Assembly (NCBI GenBank): GCA_002221725.1
Contig: NJFT01000342.1
Span: 1-30,508 of the forward strand
DNA from: Scedosporium boydii
Taxonomy: Eukaryota; Ascomycota; Sordariomycetes; Microascales; Microascaceae
Length of the DNA stretch: 30,508 nucleotides
Direction: 5' to 3'
A program made the translations under genes and the position numbers. The notes beneath the pieces are model-generated. The model was not told the DNA's origin. It made no database searches and saw nothing but the letters and a program-made list of their open reading frames with translations. Shown piece by piece: positions 11,071 to 20,541 of the stretch (the first letter of the stretch is position 1; the number at the start of each line of letters is the position of its first letter).

Positions 11071-11807
11071 TGAGGCTTAAAATTGTATTATATGTTTAGT
11101 GTTACGACTTGACGGATGGAGGGAAACGGGTTTGGAAACCGAGTTGGAAACCGTGTCACGTCTCTGGTCGTTTGCATGGCACGAGTCCTATAGAGACACT
11201 CTTTCTTTTTACCAAGCTTCACCATCGTGACCGGCCCTGTGCATCGTTCAATCGTAGATACGTCGTAGGCTAGAATGGTGGCTCCAATTCACCCCTTGTG
11301 ATGGAATATGCGATGCTGAGCTGAATTGCATGATGATGAGCTAGATCCGGGTCATGGTACAATTATAACCACAATTGACCAAAAAGATCAGAACAAACTG
11401 AAAGGCTATGTCCGAGCCAATATCGTCCTTACTTTTGAAGCCCCGGGCGGCGATAAAATATTCCTTTAACGTTGAACCTATCCTTCGTTTGCAGCTTTGA
11501 CGAATGACGTTTAGCTTCAGAGGTTTCAAAGATGCCAAGTCACCCGCGAGGTGGGCCTGTGCACTAACATTTTATCCATTGATCCTCCACCACATCACAG
11601 CGCGTGGTCAAGCTTCCACATGCCGATATGCGGCAACAGTACGAAGTACACTAGCTTGAACATCTGGCAACTTCAACCACACGACACCGCAAAAAATCGC
11701 AAGAACAGACGCCAGGGCCACACCAGCCAACAGAACCCGAGAGAGAAACTCCAGGAAATCCTTTTTCATTTCAGCATCCAAGCCATCGCACGCAGTTCTC
11801 CGGGGCA
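11071..11807. other. Intergenic region between EMC4 and UFE1
   Basis: EMC4 3' UTR followed by the UFE1 promoter and leader. It holds motif copy 2 (11639-11649). Several out-of-frame ATGs lie near 11620-11630, and one short ORF there reads through the motif. Confidence 0.55.
11639..11649 (+). repeat. GTACGAAGTAC motif, copy 2
   Basis: Exact 11-mer in the context CAACAGTACGAAGTACACTAG, about 160 bp upstream of the UFE1 start codon. Confidence 0.8.
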
Positions 11808-12973
11808 ATGGACTTGTCAGCATCGTTTAATGAGCTGTTGCAAGCCCACAAAGCTCCGCCCATCCAGCGGAGGCTGGAGCTCGATCACCTCGAGGAGTTC
11901 TTGAAGGAGGCCTACAGGATAGTACGTTAAATGTGGTGATTCCTTCTACCGACATATACTAACAGGCGTCCCCATCACAGAACTCGCACATCTCCAATCT
12001 CCACAACGAACTTAAAGACGTCCGCCAAGCGTACCTATCCACCGCTCAGCCCCGAAAGACCCATCTACGGATGGGCCAGGCCCAAAGATATCTTACCGAT
12101 AGGGACCGAGAAGAAATCGACGCCAATGCCAAGCAAATAATACGCGAGCTCAACGCCAGTATACGCATCTTAGACGACGCCGAGAGCAAACGACGGCACG
12201 ATGAAGAAGTGGCGATACGGAAAAAGTATGGGAGCGCGCTGGGAGCTTTGGGTTCGTGGGCAGCTGGGGGGAAGAAGACGGACGAGCACGAGGCGGCAGA
12301 GTCGAGGGCACGGGACATTGGAATACATAGGGATGGGATTCTCTGGTTTTTAAGAAAGAGGTTGGAGTTGTGCTGCGCGACCCAGCAGTCCATGATGGAG
12401 GCGAGGTTAACGAGGGAAATGGAGAGGAACCGCAGCGTCTTGGCCAACGCCAGTATCCCCCTACCAGGGTATACCGCTCCCGAGGAGAAAACAACCGTCA
12501 AGACATCCGGCAGCTCCTCCGACTTTACGTCTCCACAATACGAGTCCTTCGCGCCGGACTCGAGCCTGACAGAGGAGCAGGTGCAAATGTTTGAGAAGGG
12601 CAACCAGGATATGATGACACACTACCAAATGACGCTGGACAAAGTCAGGTGCGTTTCTTACAACCCGAAACCAAAGCTCACAGTTTACAGCTGCTGGAGA
12701 GAACACGAGGCAACTAACTTCATAAACCACAGAACTGCGGAACAATCACTCGTAGAAATCGCGGAGCTCCAGACTGTCTTGGTAAACAATCTAGCCGTTC
12801 AATCCGCCCATATCGAACAGCTCGTCGCCGACTCCGACAACATGGTGGACAACGTAGGAGGAGGCAACAAAGAGCTCAAGAAGGCAACTCAACGTCCCAG
12901 CGCGGCCAGGTACACTTTTTTCGCGGCGAGCGGACTGTGTATGTTTTTGATTGTGTGGGACCTTGTAATTTAG
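11808..12973 (+). CDS. UFE1: ER t-SNARE, syntaxin-18/Ufe1 family
   Basis: Qa-SNARE of the ER that receives COPI vesicles from the Golgi and takes part in ER fusion. Exons are 11808-11921, 11981-12648 and 12733-12973, all GT-AG, giving 340 residues. The N-terminal region (LDHLEEFLKEAYRI then NSHISNLHNELKDVRQAYL) matches the syntaxin-18 N-terminal domain. A central helical region contains KRLELCCATQQSMMEARL. The SNARE motif covers about 262-318, with the zero-layer glutamine at about 284 in LAVQSAHIEQL. A C-terminal anchor follows at about 319-340 (FFAASGLCMFLIVWDLVI) with almost no lumenal tail, as expected for a tail-anchored SNARE. The acceptor CATCACAG rather than the earlier ACTAACAG was chosen because it keeps the frame. 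Confidence 0.9.
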
Positions 12974-13344
12974 TTGTGCAATAGAATCATGAGGACTGGG
13001 CGATGATAATACAATGACAAGCGCGTCTACTTTCACAGGTGCCAGGCGGTCACCATTGCGGAATTGAGACCGAAGCGAGGTGGTTATCATGGTGGATATG
13101 AGGAGGCATGATTACGGAGACGGAGGGACAAGGTGATGATATATGCATATTCATTTTTGGTAAGCTTTGGAGTCACCCGCGGAAGACTTAAGCCAGCCCT
13201 TAACGTTATATTGAATCGAGGCGGAGAGACAGACCATGAATGGCATGACCGACAGCCCTGACCTGGGGCAGAAATGGTGTACGATGTTTCATCAAAATGA
13301 GAACGGCGGCTCCTCGATCGCGTAGTCGGATTCATGGTCAACGA
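12974..13344. other. Convergent intergenic region
   Basis: About 370 bp between the 3' ends of UFE1 (+) and the 2EXR gene (-). It should hold both 3' UTRs. I saw no gene; the 84-codon minus frame here has no family signature. Confidence 0.6.
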
Positions 13345-13976
13345 CTACCAACCTAGGTGGGGAATCACCAAAGTACTTGGAAAGAAGCCCTCCGAAGGAC
13401 ACATCAACCAGTGCCTCGCATTATCCATAGGAATGGCCGCGTAGTGGGCGGCCTTTTCCGGGTCCAAGGCTGAGCCGTCGCCCGCGCCGCAGCTCTTGCG
13501 CATTTGGATGATGATGGTGCGTAGAGCTGGACATGACGTCGCCAAAAGCTGGCACGCTCTGGCCAGGTCCTGGAACCCCGACCACGCGAAAGCGGCGTGC
13601 TTGAATCTCGACAAGTCATACTCGCTGAAACTCCCCAGTGCCGCTGTCGTGCGGGCAGAGCAGCCGGTGTAAATGACCGTCGAGTCGAACTTGACCCAGT
13701 AAACAGCCGAGGCTCCTGCTGGGTCGTTCAGGAGGTGGACAGGGCCTCCGAGGTCCGGTCAAGCCTGCTGCGAGCCACCTCACAGGACAGACCTACAAGA
13801 TACGGTTTTGGCCCAACGAAGGCCACGTCGAGGGGCGGCTGATATGTGTTGACTCCATCATAGGTGGGGTGCGCGCTAATCACAGCGAAGACGGTCGGCA
13901 CGTCGAGCGCCTCGTCCCAAATCTGGTCTTGAAGCATTGGTGGCAGAGCGCCAAACGTAGGGAAACTGGTTGCCAT
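13345..13976 (-). pseudogene. 2EXR-domain protein gene with apparent frameshift
   Basis: From the ATG at 13976 the frame reads MATSFPTFGALPPMLQDQIW, the F-box-like opening of fungal 2EXR proteins. It continues through VGLSCEVARSRLDR to a TGA at 13728-13730. The rest of the domain continues in another frame: VYWVKFDSTVIY, then LSRFKHAAFAW and CPALRTIIIQ, to the stop at 13345. That second frame is closed upstream by a TGA at 13759-13761, so the shift must lie in 13731-13758. One missing base (or two extra) would account for it. No splice pair fits so short an interval. Together the two frames give about 210 residues. 2EXR proteins are abundant in filamentous fungi and have no known function. 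An assembly error is the main alternative to a real pseudogene. Confidence 0.7.
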
Positions 13977-15444
13977 TTTCGAATGTTTGTTGGAGATCAG
14001 AGATATCAATGTTAGCTTGGCCAGGACGGCCGTCTAAATATAACTATATAGACCAGTCAGTGAGCTTTGTTAAGCTACGTTCATTTAAATAATGGGATCT
14101 ATGCCATCGAAGATGGTACGGGACTTGGACACCGCTGAAAGCTTCTCATTCCCGAAGCCTCACTTCATTATATCTTTCAAGCATTCCGTACAAGGTCTCC
14201 CACCCGCGCAACAACCGGATCTCTCATCTTGCAACAATGAATCGTCAGTCGTTTACACTCGAATACCATTCGCCCCATACCAGGAATAGAAAGAGAAAAT
14301 ATGATAAGCCTTGTTAGAATCACTCGCCGCATCGATTGCGCATTGTCTCAACTCGGCCCAGATTCCCTGTGTGCTTTGAGGTCTCTACCTCCTGATACTT
14401 CACGGCATGCCGTCTCTCGTTGGCGTAGGTAAGCCCTCCAGTAAAGCGTTGGGACAGCTTTATGCTAACAAGGTCCAAGTCGACTGATCTCATTGTTCTG
14501 GACGATAATCTCGGGACTGGCCGAAGCTACTATTCCACCTTAAGAGCCTCTCCCCGTGTCCAGACGAGAACCGCTGCCCGTCCACCTCAATAGATTGGTG
14601 TACTCCAGCTCCAGCTGTCCAAGTCAACATTGAGGCCTCAGAAGTCACGGTCGGGACGTATCGGCGAGCAGATATCCTCTACTTCATATTTCCTCCCATT
14701 GCTGGACCGCTCGCTTGTATTCTCGATGAAGCCGAAGCTCCCCGGCACTTTCTCCTTGAAGTTCCTTTCCGTAAGATCTCTTCTCGTGTGTTCCCAGTTC
14801 TGCCCTCCATTGATCAACGGAATCGATGCCATTTAATTCTTGTAGAGGTTTTGCCGCCGCTTCTGTGGAATTGCCCTGGATTGTTTCTCACCATTTGTTC
14901 CCTTTCTGAGGTGTGATGTAGCGGCGGTGAGGGCTTTATGGATCCGTCTCAGTAGGACAAAGGTATAAACTATTCTATTAAACGTGTGTTTAAAAGTACT
15001 TTGTAGCATGATTGGTGTTTCTCGTCATACTTATCTGTGCTACGTCGTCGCCCTACGCCCTAGACTTCTGGCATTGGGAAACACATGGACGGGAGAGAAA
15101 ACGGGCTTAGACGTTGCAGGGCGTGGCCATGGCGGCGTCGGACAAGTTCGGATGGTGGCCAAATTCCTCACCAGCCGAAACTCTCATCATCTAAGCTACG
15201 AAGCATGGCTCCGGAAGTGACGGAAGTCCTTAGAGTTGGCCCTAGGTCGTCCGTACTATATTGGAGGAGCGCACTTACATCGATCCGCTAAGTCCGCCAA
15301 TGACGACCGTATCCAACCTTGGACGAAAAGGCCATGGAGGTGAGAAGTATCATAGCTTAAAAAGAAATAAATAATAACGTGATCAACAGCGAGCAACTAA
15401 TATAATTCCCCTTGATGTCCGCTTAATATCATACGTCAGGCCCG

Positions 15445-15472
15445 CTACACTATAAAGTACTTCATAGTGTAG
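15445..15472. repeat. Near-perfect 28-bp palindrome
   Basis: CTACACTAT, then AAAGTACTTC, then ATAGTGTAG. Thirteen of 14 symmetric pairs match, with one A/C mismatch; the centre is AAGTACTT. No gene flanks it closely. Confidence 0.85.
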
Positions 15473-16823
15473 TTGTAAAGGTGGCGGATCTCCCCGACCA
15501 TACTTCCCGACTTAGGCGTTTGAGAATGAGATCGCCTTCGAGGATGGGTAGTGCGTGTGGGTGGGTCACCCGGCTTGACAGGAAAGCCATCATCGGAAAA
15601 TACGGCTGCAAGCTCTTCATTACTTCATTACGGGTGTGCGCCGTGCGGGAAAGGGGAGAGGCGTTAATGTTAAGAGGAGCCCAGCCGATCGACAGATGCA
15701 GAGGAAAAGGTTCCGCCATTCTAGAACGCATTGATGTCAATTGGGCGGCCCAGCGGGCATTTGCAATTTGCCATCAATTCATGGCCAGTCCCCTGTTTCT
15801 CTGATCCGCGGAGACCCATATTATCTGTTATAATATCGCTATAATATCCACATCTTGTGGTCCTCAAACATCTTGAGACGAGTCGAGATCGAACTAACAG
15901 CTTTATGTACGGTCAGTTTATATCTAAGCAAGTACTCGTTCGTGCATTGCCTCGTCAGGGTCATGTCACTGCAAGATCTCTGGATTTTTTGTTCTTTTCG
16001 CGAATTTCTTTAAAAAAATTTTTGCTCCCTTGTTCTGGAACACCCATGATCCATCATCTGAGCTTCCTCCACCTGGTTGGCCTTGCCCAATGTAAAAGCA
16101 GGGCAGGTATAGGGGCGCAGGAAATCTCTAGACTCCAATAAACCGGAACGCGCTCGCTCGATTAGTTAATGATAGATTAAATATCCTGTAACGGTCAATG
16201 ATGACACTCACAGCCTAGGTTAACGATGCTCCTGAACCTAATATCATTGATCGTTTGGCAGCCCGATCGGGTACCGAAGCTAGTTCCGATTGATTTAATG
16301 TAACAATAACTCACATCAGTCAGGTCACGGTGAAAGTGAAAGTGGCTCTGGTCAACCTTGCCATGCGATGAAGGTTTCAATGGTTCATCGGTTGGTATTT
16401 TACGAGGAAAACTACTTGTGCATCGCTGAAGCCCATGTATGCGTTACGAAGCTGTAGGTTATGTACAGAATTGCCTGCCCGCTCTTATCAACCAGGTATT
16501 TGATGGCAGTCGTCCCCGGTGTCAACTGATGATGGCCGTCAACATGAACTTTCAAGGCATGACAAACCCGTTCATACGCCTCATACGCCCATGTCCCATG
16601 TACAACTGGAGGAACAACTGGAGGATCGAGGATGAAGAAATTGACAAATGAGAAATCTATTGATGCGTACAAGCATTGATCTTGAGCCCGCCTAGGCTAT
16701 GCTATCCCACAAACACAGCAATGTTTTTAATGTTGTTAAACTCTCGATTTGTTAACCTTGGCCGGGTGGCATAGAGCCCGCTCTGTGCTGATGACGGAGG
16801 GCAAACTGGCGTTGGACCCAACC

Positions 16824-16843
16824 AAGTACAAAGTACGAAGTAC
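16824..16843 (+). repeat. GTACGAAGTAC motif, copy 3, with three heptamers
   Basis: Three consecutive 7-bp units, AAGTACA, AAGTACG and AAGTACT; the final T is at 16844. The exact 11-mer is at 16833-16843. It is preceded by ACC, as at copies 1 and 5. Confidence 0.85.
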
Positions 16844-17007
16844 TGCACTACAATCATAAGACGCGAGCGATCAATGATTGCTTGCTTCATGTAACGCCCC
16901 TTCCCCTCCCTCCTTCCCTCGTCCCCGGATCCACAGGCCGGGCCACTACAGTACGATCGAATTAGCGGCGGCTCCGTTGCACCACCAGAACGCCCCCTTG
17001 GTTTCCT

Positions 17008-17023
17008 ACGAAGTATACTTCGT
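17008..17023. repeat. Perfect 16-bp palindrome
   Basis: ACGAAGTATACTTCGT equals its own reverse complement and contains both arms of the GTACGAAGTAC-like motif placed head to head. Confidence 0.85.
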
Positions 17024-17356
17024 CGACCACTAAAGACCTTCCCCCAATCCATCTTGACCTTTGCAACATCGAACCTTTCCTGTTCCATGCGTATTTCCCT
17101 CGTACATTCTCAATTTCTATAATTATTTGCGTTGATTGCCTCATCTCGTTGAGCAGGAGACGGAAACCCTTCTGGCCTGAGAAGCGGAGTATTTGATGCT
17201 TTAGCGGTCCATTCACACCTTCCTTCTTTTTTTTTTTCTCGAATCGAGCTGCTCCAGGTACTCGGCTTCAGTACTTGTACATCTCGTCTATTCCTCATCT
17301 GACTGGCCCATTGCCCCATAAGGTTCCAGTTATCCATCATCGCCATCGATCGATTG

Positions 17357-17554
17357 ATGCTCTTGACTTTATTTCGAGCCTGCCATAGCGCCTTCCCCTT
17401 GACGCCAAACCACACACCCCTTCTCCTAATTCCACCTCGCCTTGTTTTTTTTTTTCCTTCGCGACGGGCGAATCCTCATCCTCTCTTTTATTTCCCCGCC
17501 GTCTTCTTTTTCCTTTTCCTTCGCCTCTTTATTGACCAACCATCTGCGCGATGA
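17357..17554 (+). other. Upstream ORF overlapping the UBL3 start codon (ATGA)
   Basis: An ATG at 17357 opens 65 codons, including a poly-Phe stretch from a T tract, and stops at TGA 17552-17554. That stop overlaps the UBL3-like ATG at 17551 as ATGA. The composition looks like promoter or leader pyrimidine tract rather than protein selection. It matters only if the transcript begins upstream of it. Confidence 0.35.
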
Positions 17555-18444
17555 CGGATTTGTCGGATCGCCCCAAGACTGATATCCCTGAACAATCCAC
17601 CACCACCGCAAAGATGGCGAACCCCGATCTGCCATCCGGCTCTCCCTCCAATCAGCCCGACGTCACAGCACAAAGTGTCGAGGCTTCAGATAGCAATGCG
17701 CATACCCTCGCAGCTACCACCGATACGACGACCCCCAGTCCTCCCGAGATCGTCTCTGCTCCGGCCCAACAAGAAGACTCTTTGGTAATTTCCCAAGAGA
17801 CGACGGCCCCATCGCCGCCCGCTAAGCACGACGACTCTGGCACTGCCATTGAGGCCGCGACGAACGAGGACGCAACCAAGGCCATCCCGGCTGCATCGAA
17901 GGACGAGGGCCCCGTCTGCGTCATAACCTTGCTGGTGACGTCGGGAAAGAAGCACCCGTACAAGATTGACGAGAAATATCTCACTAAGAGGAACGTCCAC
18001 ATCCCCGGCACCACCGAGTCGGGTCACAAGGATCCCTTTAGTATCAGTGTGTACACTCTTAAGGAGTTGATATTGAGGGAATGGCGCGAGGAGTGGGAGC
18101 CGAAACCTTCCAGCCCGACTCTTATCCGGTTGATTCACTTTGGAAAGCTTTTGGCCGACAAAGATCAGCTAAATCGTAAGTATATCCTCACATCCGCACT
18201 GCTTATCGCCAGCGCCGTCTCCCTCGCGAATTAACCGTTCCCCTTCTCTTTTTAAACGGAGAACTGACGTCTGTCTCCTTTCTTTTCTCTAGAATATAAA
18301 TTTAGCGCTGAGACTAGCAACGTCGTCCACATGTCCGTTCGCCCTCAGGAGATTGTCGAGGAAGACGAACCCAAGGGCTCAGGAAAAGGCGGCCGGGATT
18401 CCAGGAGCCAGGACAGCGGAAGCCGGTGCTGCGTCATATTATGA
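17551..18444 (+). CDS. UBL3/MUB-like membrane-anchored ubiquitin-fold protein
   Basis: Exons are 17551-18175 and 18293-18444 (donor CGTAAGT, acceptor TCTAG), giving 258 residues. Residues 1-120 are Ser/Thr/Ala/Pro-rich and look disordered. Residues about 121-226 are a ubiquitin-like fold: VCVITLLVTSGKKHPY, then YTLKELILREWREEW, then IRLIHFGKLLADKDQLNQYKF and VVHMSVRP. A polar linker leads to the C-terminal CCVIL, the same five residues that end animal UBL3. Because this is a CaaX box with terminal Leu, geranylgeranylation is likely, possibly with palmitoylation of the first Cys. There is no C-terminal Gly-Gly, so it is not a conventional conjugated modifier. In animals UBL3 is linked to sorting into extracellular vesicles, and plant MUBs dock E2 enzymes at the plasma membrane. 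The fungal role is not known to me. The first ATG was chosen; an internal ATG at 17614 is possible. Confidence 0.85.
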
Positions 18445-19531
18445 ACGGTCCTATGCCCAGTTCTACCCTGCGAACGGATATATACCCCCCGATATAGCGT
18501 CGAGAGCATGGTCGCTGTGGCCATCTAAGGACTCTAATGGGGGATTCATGCATCCATCTCTTTATGACATACGAATCGTAACGGCTTACGACTCTTAGAC
18601 CACGATCCTTTTGAAAGTCAGATGATGGCTCCGCGATACTTGGACCTCATCTTTTCTGTCATTCCTCTAGAGATTGAGAGACAACACCAACCTGATGACA
18701 CTCCTTTTTACACCTGTTATTCCCCCCCCCCCCCCTCCTTCTAATTCCGGAAGCATTCAGGATCCTCTTGAGTATCCTACCTAAGCTCCAGTACATACCA
18801 GCACTCACAAAGTCAAGCTGATTTTAGTTGAAGGCATATGACCACAAGGGGTCAATGGTTTTTCGAGCTTTGTTTCTGAAGTGGATTTTCAACGGATTGG
18901 CGCACGAGGTTGTTAACATGAGAGCTTTATTACCCGTGATTATTTGAGGGTGGATCGTGCTCCCCTTTTCTTGTTATTCTCTGTGTCTACGTGTGCTTTA
19001 TATCATGTTGCTGTTCATATCTGCTTTCTTGTCATTTCCCTTTCTTGTTTGCAATGAATTCGGAATGGCATGGCCAGAGAAGGAAGATATCGAAGGTACG
19101 AGCGGAAATGGCGTCCTTGACTCGAGGAAATCACAATATGTATTGTCTAGTTGTTTCTTCTTTTTGTTCCTCTCGTCCGTTTTATTCCATCCCCCTTTTG
19201 CACCTATGACATGAGCGAGAATTTTTGTTTTCTGTTGGTTAAGGGAGCAACGGTTATAGGGTTTGCCTCTTGTCGTCTATAGGTGTATAGAGGGCTTTGA
19301 AATACACGCTAGCAACCCGAGAGAGTTTGCTATTCTCCAATGCAGCAGGAATATCAAACGTAAGAGTCGCGTACGTACAAGGCCGAGTGTAGTATCCCGC
19401 CGCAAATGTTTCGAGTAAAGGGGATCCAGTGTCCCCTCAAGTTGTTATCAATAATAGGTCTATGATACAAAGTCCCCATATCCATCCACTTTCTACCATC
19501 ATCGTTCTTTCTCCCAGTCCTTCCTCAACAT
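18445..19531. other. Convergent intergenic region
   Basis: About 1.1 kb between the 3' ends of the UBL3-like gene (+) and UMP1 (-). It contains a C14 run and T-rich stretches. The frames at 18353-18598 and 18957-19214 have no family signature. I see no gene. Confidence 0.6.
18722..18735 (+). repeat. C14 homopolymer
   Basis: Fourteen consecutive C in the probable 3' UTR or intergenic region after the UBL3-like gene. Confidence 0.9.
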
Positions 19532-20118
19532 TTACATCTTCAACTTCTTCTCCATCTCATCATGGAACCCAGCAACGGGCCTGCTCTCCTCCCCAGTAAA
19601 CACATCCTCCCACGTAACGCTCTCATCCCTCCCCCTCAAAATATCCTCATGCACACCCGGTCCCGCAGCCCCCAAAACGGCGGGCCTCCACGTCGTATCC
19701 CTGACGATCTTGAGCTCCATGCCCTGTCGGATGGGCTCCGCCATGCCGAACATCCGACGCAGCGTCTCCATGCGGAGAGCCTCCTGCGTGGCGTCCCAGT
19801 TCTTGAGGCGCGCTTCGAGGGGGTGGGCCGAGTCGACGGGGGCCGGGGCGTCGGTGGAAGTGGGAGCGCTGGAGGGGCCGACGCCTGCGCGGAGGGTGTC
19901 GTGGAGGCCGGGGGCGGAGGGGGCGGAGGTGGATTTGGTGGTGTGGGTGAAGCTTGTTGCCTGGGCGCTGGCCGGGGTGATTCGCATCGACTTTTGGTTT
20001 GGGAATATAGGGTTAGCTTTTGTGCCGCCGTTATTTGGTTTTCTTTGTAGTGCTGATGCGAGATGGGGAGGGAGAGAGAGAAGGCGTGGGCCAGCTGGTC
20101 GGAGAGTTAGCTTACCAT
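19532..20118 (-). CDS. UMP1: Proteasome maturation factor Ump1
   Basis: Chaperone of 20S core assembly. It holds half-proteasomes, checks beta-subunit maturation and is the first protein degraded by the finished particle. Exon 2 is 19532-19990. It carries PSAPGLHDTLRAGVGP, HPLEARLKNWDATQEALRME, GMELKIVRDTTWRPAVLG, then VTWEDVFTGEE and FHDEMEKKLKM, covering the whole family. Upstream of it lies AAAAG|TCG ATG CGA. A donor ATG|GTAAGC lies 125 nt further up, so the likely coding exon 1 is just the start codon at 20116-20118. Joining them gives a product that starts MSMRITPAS, 153 residues. Without that exon, translation could begin at the second ATG (MRITP, 151 residues). The length is close to yeast Ump1 (148). 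Confidence 0.92.
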
Positions 20119-20541
20119 ATTGAAGGTTTCTCGCGACTGTTTATATCTCAAGATGATTAATCCGGAGGAATCGGTACGAAGAAGGCGTTGAGTTCGTTTC
20201 AATGGCTGTTTGGGATAGAATGGAGGGTTGGGTGTGGATGTGAAGTTGATCTAGTTTGACGTGGAGGAGAGCTTGGGAGCCAAGCACGTAGCTCTAATGC
20301 GTAGGCTGCAGGCATGCGTATGGACGTTGCACTGCACCGCGCTTATTGGCTAGCCTTGGTGCCTGGTGCCCTCTATTCGCACTGTCTACGCCAGAAATGA
20401 ATGTGCATGACGGATATCTTTGTATGCGATTAATGAGTATATCTATCTAATACATACATATGTCTTCATGAACATCGAACACTCCTCTGACAGAAGCAGA
20501 GCGAGGAAATCTGTGTATATTCTCATTAGACTCCCCTCAGT
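20119..20541. other. Intergenic region upstream of UMP1
   Basis: About 420 bp between the UMP1 start and the stop of the ABC ATPase gene. It should hold the UMP1 promoter and the ABC gene 3' UTR. Nothing else was recognised. Confidence 0.6.

Larger units (their letters stand above)
13977..17550. other. Gene-poor region of about 3.6 kb
   Basis: This is the longest stretch without a supported gene. Frames are short and interrupted. I found no transposase, reverse transcriptase or terminal repeats. It contains a 28-bp near-palindrome (15445-15472), a motif copy (16833-16843), a 16-bp palindrome (17008-17023), AT-rich patches near 15350-15420 and 16000-16030, and poly-T tracts near 17228 and 17443. 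The final 400 bp is probably the UBL3 promoter and leader. A stop-interrupted minus frame near 14430-14820 is a possible gene relic but is not identified. Confidence 0.5.

Noticed and set aside
13087..13341. 84-codon minus ORF just after the 2EXR stop
   Set aside because: Arg/Ser-rich and without domain similarity. It lies in the convergent 3' UTR region.
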